Below are positions 58,019-64,000 of a DNA stretch of 64,000 nucleotides, in pieces. Under the pieces are notes generated by a model that saw only the letters and a program-made list of their open reading frames with translations, had not been told where the DNA came from and searched no databases. Both the position numbers and the translations under genes were made by a program. Source of the DNA: Natrinema versiforme (GTDB taxonomy: Archaea > Halobacteriota > Halobacteria > Halobacteriales > Natrialbaceae); the NCBI RefSeq assembly GCF_005576615.1, contig NZ_CP040330.1, positions 2,046,001 to 2,110,000 on the forward strand. Reading direction: 5' to 3'. Numbering within the stretch: the first letter of the stretch is position 1; each line of letters begins with the position of its first letter.

Positions 58019-58063
58019 CTTCTCACGCGTCGTCTCTGCGTTGTCTCTCGTTCGGTTTCTCCG

Positions 58064-58507
58064 TTACTCGTTTTTGCCGGCGTTACGGACGACGAACACC
58101 GGAATCGAGGCGTTGTCGACCACCCGCTCCGAGACGCTTCCCAACGAGGTCACTTTCTCTCGCGGACTCTTGCCCCGCGTCCCGATGACGATCAGGTCGA
58201 TCCCCTGCTCGTCGGCGTACTCGAGGATCGTCTTCGAGGGCGTCCCCGTTCGAACCTCGCCGACGGTCTCGAGTCCCTCGGACGCCGCTCGCTCCTCGAC
58301 GGTGGCGACGGCCTCCCGGCCCTCGTCCTCGAGCGAGCGCTCGAGGTCGGTACTGGTGTCCTCGTCGGCGGCGGCGGTGACGCGGCTGTCGACGACGTAC
58401 AGCGCGTGGACCGTCGCGTCGTTGTTCGCGGCGATCGGCAGTCCGTGGGCGAGTGTCTCGGGAATCGTCTCGCTACCGTCCGTGGGAATGAGAATGTCGT
58501 CGTACAT
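58064..58507 (-). CDS. Universal stress protein with ATP-binding motif
   Basis: Encodes 147 residues. YDDILIPTDGSE is the Usp start, IVIGTRGKSPREKVTSLGSVSERVV is the complete G-x2-G-x9-G-S nucleotide loop, and IPVFVVRN the last strand. This is therefore the ATP-binding class, unlike the convergent neighbour at 57608. The start at 58507 is the family's usual MYDDI; the upstream extension is rejected. A TATA-like AATTTATGC is about 40 bases upstream. Confidence 0.93.
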   Translation of the reverse strand: MYDDILIPTDGSETIPETLAHGLPIAANNDATVHALYVVDSRVTAAADEDTSTDLERSLEDEGREAVATVEERAASEGLETVGEVRTGTPSKTILEYADEQGIDLIVIGTRGKSPREKVTSLGSVSERVVDNASIPVFVVRNAGKNE

Positions 58508-58624
58508 CTGTCGGCTGCCTTCGAATTGAACCGGCGATAGCATAAATTACCCCCACGATAGTGGGCGAGGGAGACCGCGAACCGGGAGTGCTCGAGGACC
58601 GTCGTTCGATCGACCCCGCGGCCG

Positions 58625-59635
58625 TCACCGATCGGCCGGATCGGCGGGGCTCTCGCTCGGCTCGGACCGCTCGCCCGGCTCGACGGGCGAGCCCGCAGCC
58701 GGTCGCTCGAAGCCGGAGTCGTCGACGGACACCCGTGCGACGCCGCTCGAGTCGTCGAAGACGTGGTGGCGACGCGGGTAGGCGAACTCGACGTCGATGT
58801 CCGCGAAGCGCTCGCCGATGGCTTCCTGGACCGCGGATCGGACGACCACCTGTTTGTAGGGATGGTTCATCCAGAAGTAGACCTCGAGGAGGACCCCGTT
58901 ATCGCCGTACTCGTCGATGACGCAGTTCGGTGCCGCGGCGTATCGCGCGCTGCCGATCCGGATGTCCGGACCGCCGGAGATGACGTTGTCGACGCCCCGA
59001 GCGGCCCGTTCGGCGGCCTGTCGAGCGGCCTCGAGATCGCTGTCGTAGGTGACTTCGAAGCCGACCGAAATCCGCGTGCGTTCGTCCTCCGCGGAGTAGT
59101 TGATAACGTCGCGTGCGTGGATCTCGGAGTTGGGGATGACGATAAAGGAGTTCTGCAGCGTGAAGATCTTCGTGTAGCGGATCGTGATGTCCTCGACGAA
59201 CCCGCGGTGGCCGGCGTCGGTGACCTCGATCATGTCGCCGATCTCGTAGGGGCGGTCGGCCAGCACGTAGAGGCCGTTGATCAGGCTGCCCACGAGCGGC
59301 GCGAGGACGATGGCGATCACGGCGGAGATGACGGTCACCGACAGGAGGATCTGGGTGCTGCCGACCCCGATGATACCGGCGGCGACGGTCCCGGCCCAGA
59401 TGATGACGGTGAGCCTGATCCCCCGCAAGACTGTCCGGGTGACGCTCGGCCGCTCGATCCGGCGAGCGACCGTGCGGCCGGCGAGTCGGACGGCGAGTTT
59501 CGAGAGGTACCAGCCGGCGACGAGGACGACGATTGCGAGGACGATTTCGACCGCCTGTTGGGGGACCCACGTTGGAAGTTCGTTCGTGATGTCCTCGGCG
59601 ATCGAGCGTCCATCCGATTGGAGGACCCCGCGCAT
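58625..59635 (-). CDS. Mechanosensitive ion channel (MscS family)
   Basis: Encodes 336 residues with three or four N-terminal helices (about 28-47, 72-93, 100-125) and the MscS beta domain with GDMIEVTDAGHRGFVEDITIRYTKI and NSEIHARDVINYS. It opens on membrane tension to release solutes in hypo-osmotic shock, an important role for a halophile. The C-terminal 50 residues are a Pro/Ser/Glu-rich tail. The ATG at 59635 is preferred to upstream ones, as the frame before it is low-complexity. Confidence 0.93.
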   Translation of the reverse strand: MRGVLQSDGRSIAEDITNELPTWVPQQAVEIVLAIVVLVAGWYLSKLAVRLAGRTVARRIERPSVTRTVLRGIRLTVIIWAGTVAAGIIGVGSTQILLSVTVISAVIAIVLAPLVGSLINGLYVLADRPYEIGDMIEVTDAGHRGFVEDITIRYTKIFTLQNSFIVIPNSEIHARDVINYSAEDERTRISVGFEVTYDSDLEAARQAAERAARGVDNVISGGPDIRIGSARYAAAPNCVIDEYGDNGVLLEVYFWMNHPYKQVVVRSAVQEAIGERFADIDVEFAYPRRHHVFDDSSGVARVSVDDSGFERPAAGSPVEPGERSEPSESPADPADR

Positions 59636-59773
59636 ACCAACAGGCTCAGGCCCGGTGTGGTTAAGAGTTCTGACCGTCAGGCTCAGGCACCGATATGAAA
59701 CAACCCGATTTCGAAAACGCGTGCTACTCGATGTATAATAAATCATTTAGCGGTCGGGGGCATATGGTGTCGT

Positions 59774-60841
59774 ATGGCACCAGACGAACTCCGCTCGACC
59801 GTCGAACGCGTCGGCGATCGATTCAATCTCGGCGAGTACGAGATCGACGCCTACCTCACCGTATTAGAGCAGGGCCAGCTCACGGCGAGCGAGATTGCGG
59901 ACAGAACGGACATCCCCCAGCCGCGGGTCTACGACACCGTCCGCAGTCTGAGCGACCGCGGACTGGTCGAACTGCGCGAGTCCCGGCCCATGAAGGTCGT
60001 CGCGATCGATCCCGGCGAGGCCTTCGACGACGTCCAGACCTCCTTCGAGCAGATGATCTCGGAACTCGAGGCCCGGTACACCGCGCCGGCCCGCGATACG
60101 GAGGCCGTCTCGCTGGTCAAATCGCGGTCGACGATCCTGCGCTACTTGGAGGAGGTCATCGACGCCGCGGAGTTCGAACTCTCGCTGTCGCTGACGCCGG
60201 ATCTGCTGACCCGGTTCGAGGCGGAGTTGCGCGCGGCCGTCGAGGCCGGCGTGAGCGTCGACCTGATCGTGACGCCGGCGAGCGAGGCCCCCGAACCGTC
60301 GGAGTTCGAATACGGCGAGGTCGCGTCGACCGCCCGCGCTCGACGGGGGATCACGACGCCGGTCATCGCCGTCGCGGACGGCAACTACTCGATCTATGCG
60401 ACCCAAGACGCGCTGCGCGACGACCAGGACCGATACGGCGTCATCTTCAACCGGTCGGCGCTCGGCTTTCTCATCTCCGGCTTCTTCGGTACCGTCCTCT
60501 GGACGACCGCCGAGCGATTGCTCGGCGAGGACGGCGCGGCCCGGACCTATCCCCGGAAGTACGCGTCCATCCGGCGGTGCGTGAAAGACCTCCTCGACGA
60601 GGGCGGCGAGTTCTACGCGACGATAGACGGTCGAGATGTCGAGGTCGGCGGCCAGCGGATCGTCCGCGGTCGCGTCCGTGACATCTCCTTCGAAGTTAGC
60701 GAAGAAGTCGCCAGCCTCACGGTCGAAACCGAGGCGGGCGAGGACGTCTCCGTCGGTGGCCGCGTCGCCGCCCTCGAGGACGTCGAGGCCCACGAGATCC
60801 GCATCGGTCGGAACGAACCGCCGGCGCTCGAGGATCAGTGA
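59774..60841 (+). CDS. TrmB-family sugar-responsive regulator
   Basis: Encodes 355 residues. The N-terminal winged helix (about 15-80: [48 protein letters not shown]) is followed by a TrmB C-terminal domain (about 110-330) that binds sugar. TrmB proteins repress or activate sugar transport and central carbon genes. It lies 277 bases before the sugar importer genes and in the same direction, so it is their likely regulator. TATA-like TGTATAATAAATC lies about 35-40 bases upstream. Confidence 0.93.
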   Translation: MAPDELRSTVERVGDRFNLGEYEIDAYLTVLEQGQLTASEIADRTDIPQPRVYDTVRSLSDRGLVELRESRPMKVVAIDPGEAFDDVQTSFEQMISELEARYTAPARDTEAVSLVKSRSTILRYLEEVIDAAEFELSLSLTPDLLTRFEAELRAAVEAGVSVDLIVTPASEAPEPSEFEYGEVASTARARRGITTPVIAVADGNYSIYATQDALRDDQDRYGVIFNRSALGFLISGFFGTVLWTTAERLLGEDGAARTYPRKYASIRRCVKDLLDEGGEFYATIDGRDVEVGGQRIVRGRVRDISFEVSEEVASLTVETEAGEDVSVGGRVAALEDVEAHEIRIGRNEPPALEDQ

Positions 60842-61118
60842 TCGTCACGTCGCGGTAGTTCGAGAGTCACGCGATCGATTGAAACGACCGTTCTGGTTCG
60901 ATCCGCCGAATGGTAGTCCGTCGGCCGGCATATGCTGGCCGCGATCGGCAATCGGTAATTAGTGGCTGATTCGTGAGTCTTACTGAACGAAGGTCGATGG
61001 CGCGCCTGGCCGCGTTCGACAATGGCTGACCATAACCGAAACGATAGTCGAACACTCACATTTTATTACCATATTTATAGCTAACAATTAAGGTGGAGAA
61101 CGTGGTCCGTTGCCGCGC
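60842..61118 (+). promoter_or_regulatory. Promoter region of the sugar importer operon
   Basis: The sequence CATATTTATAGC at about 61068-61080 is a strong TATA element, about 40-50 bases before the ATG at 61119. The surrounding segment (about 61055-61090) is A+T-rich. Its likely use is the start of the importer transcript and control by the adjacent TrmB protein. I did not find a clear palindrome matching known TrmB sites. Confidence 0.5.
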
Positions 61119-62585
61119 ATGGAACGCGATACCACCGGCCGACGCGACCGCTCCCGCCTCAGACGGCGGTCGTTCCTGAAAGCTGCATCGGCGTCGACGG
61201 CGGGGGCGGTCGCCGTCACCGGCTGTCTCGGTCGCGGTCGCCAGTCGGGAACGGTGGTGATGACCGCCGCCTCGGACATCGCGGGGATCATGCACAGCGA
61301 CGGCGACGAGCCCTCGATTCAGCAGGCGCTCTGGGACGCCGGCCTCGACGAGGACATCAGCGTCGAGATTCAGACGGTCGTCAGCGACTCCGCACAGCGG
61401 ATGCAAGACGCGCAGGCGACCCTCCAGGCGGGACGTGCCCCACCCGACATTCATATGATGGACAGCGGGTGGACGATCCCGTTTATCCTGCGCGAGCAGA
61501 CCCTCAACCTGAGCGAGGCGCTCCCGGACGATGTCGTCAGCAGCGTCGAGAACAACTACCTCGAGGCGATCCTCGAGACGGCTCAACATCCACAGACGGG
61601 CGACATTCACGCGATTCCGCTGTTCCCGGATTTCGGGCTCATGCTGTACCGGCAGGATCTCATCGAGGACGCCGGCCACGACACCAGCGACTGGGGGAGC
61701 GAGCCGCCATCGTGGGAGACGTTCGCGACGGCCGTCGACGACGCGATGGGCCAGTCCGACGTCGACTACGGGTTCACGACGCAGGCGGCCGCGTACGAGG
61801 GGCTGGCCTGCTGTTCGTTCAACGAGGTGATGACGACGTGGGGCGGCGCGTACTTCGGCGGCACCGAGAACCTGTTTACCGCCGGAGACCGCCCGATCAC
61901 CGTCGACGAGCAGTGGACGGTCGACTCGATCCGGATGATGCGCGCGTTCATCGACGGCGACGACCCGAACGGGCTCGATGGCTTCCCCGATATCTGCCCG
62001 TCGGCCGTCGTGCAGTGGACCGAACAGGAATCGCTCAATCCCTTCGCGGACGGCAACGCCGTCGCCAACCGTAACTGGCCGTTCGCGATCGCCGAGACCG
62101 GCGGCGAGGACGGATTCGGCGAGGATCTCGGCGTCATGGCCCGACCCACCGCGATTTCCCAAGACGAGGCCGAGTACGAGGGCGTCGGTGGCACCGCCGC
62201 GGCGCTCGGCGGGTGGAACCTCGCCGTGAGCCCGTTTACGGAGCGCCGCGAGGAGGCCCTGCAGGTCCTCGAGGCGTTCACCACCGAGGAAGTCCAACTC
62301 ACGATCTTCGAACTGGGCGGGTTCCTGCCACCGAACATCGACCTGATCACCGAGGCCGATCCCGACGAGATCGGCCCGTCCGCGCGGTACACGGAGCAGC
62401 TCCAAGCGGCCGGCGAGAACGCGATTCCGCGGCCGGTGACCGACCTCTGGCCCGAACAGTCGGCGCTGATCTATCAGGAGGTCAACGCGGCGTACCGCGG
62501 AGCGAAAGCACCCGACACCGCGATGAACGACCTCGCGGAGCGACTCGAGCGGAGCGAAGCGGAGGTATCCGAGAATGACGACTGA
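61119..62585 (+). CDS. Sugar ABC importer substrate-binding lipoprotein
   Basis: Encodes 488 residues. RRRSFLK gives a twin-arginine signal (R16-R17), and TGC at residue 36 is a lipobox, predicting Tat export and lipid anchoring. The mature part is a family 1 (MalE-type) solute-binding protein: APPDIHMMDSGWTIPF, IPLFPDFGLMLYRQDLI, and PSWETFATAVDDAM. TTG at 61110 is a possible earlier start but adds nothing. It overlaps the next permease gene by 11 bases. The sugar is unknown. Confidence 0.92.
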   Translation: MERDTTGRRDRSRLRRRSFLKAASASTAGAVAVTGCLGRGRQSGTVVMTAASDIAGIMHSDGDEPSIQQALWDAGLDEDISVEIQTVVSDSAQRMQDAQATLQAGRAPPDIHMMDSGWTIPFILREQTLNLSEALPDDVVSSVENNYLEAILETAQHPQTGDIHAIPLFPDFGLMLYRQDLIEDAGHDTSDWGSEPPSWETFATAVDDAMGQSDVDYGFTTQAAAYEGLACCSFNEVMTTWGGAYFGGTENLFTAGDRPITVDEQWTVDSIRMMRAFIDGDDPNGLDGFPDICPSAVVQWTEQESLNPFADGNAVANRNWPFAIAETGGEDGFGEDLGVMARPTAISQDEAEYEGVGGTAAALGGWNLAVSPFTERREEALQVLEAFTTEEVQLTIFELGGFLPPNIDLITEADPDEIGPSARYTEQLQAAGENAIPRPVTDLWPEQSALIYQEVNAAYRGAKAPDTAMNDLAERLERSEAEVSENDD

Positions 62586-63663
62586 TCCCGACACTGAGAC
62601 CGAAACCGAGATCGCGCCGCCGCTGGCGACCGACGGCGGCGCGGTGACCGGCGAGACCGGAACGGGCCGGGAGCGCGACCGGGACCGGACCGGCAACGCC
62701 GTCGTCAACTGGATGGAAAACCTGAGCGAGGGAGCGTACGCCTACCTTCTGTTGCTCCCGGCGTTCGCGCTGCTCGCACTGATCGCGTTCTACCCGTTGC
62801 TCCGAACGTTCGTCATGTCGCTGCGCGCCGACGAGACGCGCGGAATGGAACCCCTTGGGGAGTTCGTCGGCATCGAAAACTACGTCGACATTCTCACCGG
62901 GAACGCCCGACTGGCCCGGCAGTTCCTCGACGTTGGACTGTCGTCGTCGTTCCCCTTTATCGAACTCGGCGTTCCGTTCTTCCAGCAGGCGCTGTTCGTC
63001 ACGCTCGCGTTCGCGGTCATCAGCGTCGTCCTCGAGACGGTGATCGGGTTCGGGCAGGCCTACGTGCTCGATCAGGACTTCCGGGGTCGGCGCTGGGTCC
63101 GCGTGGCGATCATCCTCCCGTGGGCGGTACCGATCGTGATTCAGGGGATGATCTTCTTCCTGCTGTTCCAGCCGACGGTCGGGTTCGGCTCCGACCTCAT
63201 GCAGAGCCTCGGCATCTTCAGTTCGACGCCGCTTGCCAACAGCCGGGACGCCTTCATCATCATCCTCGTGGCCGACATCTGGAAGTCCTCGGCGTTCATG
63301 GCCCTGCTGATCCTCGCCGGGCTCCAGAGCGTCGACCGGAGCCTGTACGACGTCGCTCGCGTTGCGGGGGCCTCGCCGTGGCAGCGGTTCAAACTGATCA
63401 CGCTCCCACTCGTGATGCCGGCCCTGCTGGTCGCGATGTTGTTCCGAACGATGGACGCGATGCGGGTCTTCGGGCTGATCGAGTCGACCGCGGGCTGTAC
63501 GACCGTCCCGTCGCTGACCTGCCTCGTCGTCGAGGCGATGTTCGGCGGCACGCGGATCTACGCGACCGCCGCCGCCGTGGCGTTCGCGACGGCGCTCGTG
63601 ATCGGGCTGATAATCGGCGGCTACGTGGTCCTGTTCCGCGACACCGACGGAGGAATGTACTGA
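62575..63663 (+). CDS. Sugar ABC importer permease (MalF-type)
   Basis: Encodes 362 residues. The N-terminal 50 residues are acidic and unconserved; six to eight helices follow, with the EAA loop LYDVARVAGASPWQRFKLITLPLVMPALLV (about 270-300). It is a MalF/UgpA-type permease that pairs with the next gene. The start lies 11 bases inside the binding-protein gene, and the stop overlaps the next ATG by 1 base (TGATG). Confidence 0.92.
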   Translation: MTTDPDTETETEIAPPLATDGGAVTGETGTGRERDRDRTGNAVVNWMENLSEGAYAYLLLLPAFALLALIAFYPLLRTFVMSLRADETRGMEPLGEFVGIENYVDILTGNARLARQFLDVGLSSSFPFIELGVPFFQQALFVTLAFAVISVVLETVIGFGQAYVLDQDFRGRRWVRVAIILPWAVPIVIQGMIFFLLFQPTVGFGSDLMQSLGIFSSTPLANSRDAFIIILVADIWKSSAFMALLILAGLQSVDRSLYDVARVAGASPWQRFKLITLPLVMPALLVAMLFRTMDAMRVFGLIESTAGCTTVPSLTCLVVEAMFGGTRIYATAAAVAFATALVIGLIIGGYVVLFRDTDGGMY

Positions 63664-64000
63664 TGAGTGATCCCAGAGATTCCATCGATCCGACCGACGC
63701 TGGCGACACTGAGACCGAACTGTCCCGCGATCCGACGCTCCGTCGGCCCGACGGCGGCACGTCGATCCTCGAGGACGACCGCGACGCCGAACTCGACCGC
63801 GGGCCGTTCCAGCAGTGGGTCGCCGACTCCATCTCCCACCCCGAACGGGTCTACCGGGCGCTGTTCTACGTTGCGGCGATCTTCTTCCTCTTTACGACGC
63901 TGTTCCCGTTCTACTGGCTGCTGATGGTCGCACTGACGCCGGAAGGCCAGCTTCAGGACATCGTCTTCACGCCCAACGGCTTCAATCCGGGCGCGTTCGT
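63663..64000 (+). CDS. Sugar ABC importer permease (MalG-type), partial at window end
   Basis: The frame opens at ATG 63663 and stays open to the window end (112 codons seen). After an acidic N-terminus (about 1-60), YVAAIFFLFTTLFPFYWLLMVALTP is the first helix and the expected MalG-type start. The remaining helices and EAA loop lie outside. Its stop/start overlap with the MalF-type gene supports a single operon; an ATPase gene would be expected downstream or elsewhere. Confidence 0.85.
   Translation, partial: MSDPRDSIDPTDAGDTETELSRDPTLRRPDGGTSILEDDRDAELDRGPFQQWVADSISHPERVYRALFYVAAIFFLFTTLFPFYWLLMVALTPEGQLQDIVFTPNGFNPGAF

Overview
The window is chromosomal DNA of an extremely halophilic archaeon (class Halobacteria). 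Evidence is the archaeal 16S/23S/5S rRNA operon, strongly acidic proteins, high G+C with abundant CTCGAG/CTCGAC, TATA boxes about 25-30 bases before many (often leaderless) starts, and archaeal lineage genes: ribosomal protein S17e, CofD, MBF1, HTH-10 and HalOD1 regulators, geranylgeranyl reductase and Tat-lipoboxed binding proteins. A Natrialbales-type genus (Natrinema/Haloterrigena-like) is an inference from general character, not a computed placement.

Layout. 0.1-11 kb: housekeeping on the minus strand (DUF3054 protein, triosephosphate isomerase, MBF1, a hisC-adenylate kinase-CDP-alcohol transferase operon with 4-base overlaps, an MFS carrier, ATP-dependent DNA ligase), plus a J-domain/zinc protein and a TIR-domain/zinc-ribbon protein whose genes overlap tail to tail. 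11-20 kb: plus-strand metabolic genes including a GCS2-like ligase, cofD (F420), a Dus-like TIM barrel, a CitG-like gene coupled to DUF447, S17e and asd. 20-31 kb: small regulators, a universal stress protein, a 2-hydroxyacid dehydrogenase, a geranylgeranyl reductase-family flavoprotein, then an aa3-type terminal oxidase locus (subunits III, I and II on alternating strands) with a manganese catalase inside it. 31.3-32.3 kb is gene-poor and in part lower in G+C, with a candidate structured RNA and a winged-helix-like gene. 32.3-38.1 kb: minus-strand rRNA operon (16S, tRNA-Ala, 23S, 5S) with visible processing stems, several TATA-like promoter modules and a hairpin terminator; no tRNA-Cys follows the 5S. 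38.7-46.4 kb: hisD, an IscA/HesB protein, dodecin, membrane proteins and an alanine-glyoxylate-type aminotransferase.

46.4-56.8 kb is the most notable region. It holds eutB-eutC-eutA (adenosylcobalamin-dependent ethanolamine ammonia-lyase and its reactivase), then a glutamine-synthetase-family gene. Converging on these are an HTH-10 regulator and a four-gene polyamine-type ABC importer. I read this as a compact ethanolamine (or related amine) uptake and catabolism island without microcompartment genes. 57-64 kb: a DUF5816 zinc protein, two universal stress proteins, an MscS channel, and a TrmB-regulated sugar ABC importer whose second permease runs off the window end.

No CRISPR array, insertion sequence or replication origin was seen. 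Most long ORFs in other frames are G+C-driven shadows and were left out.
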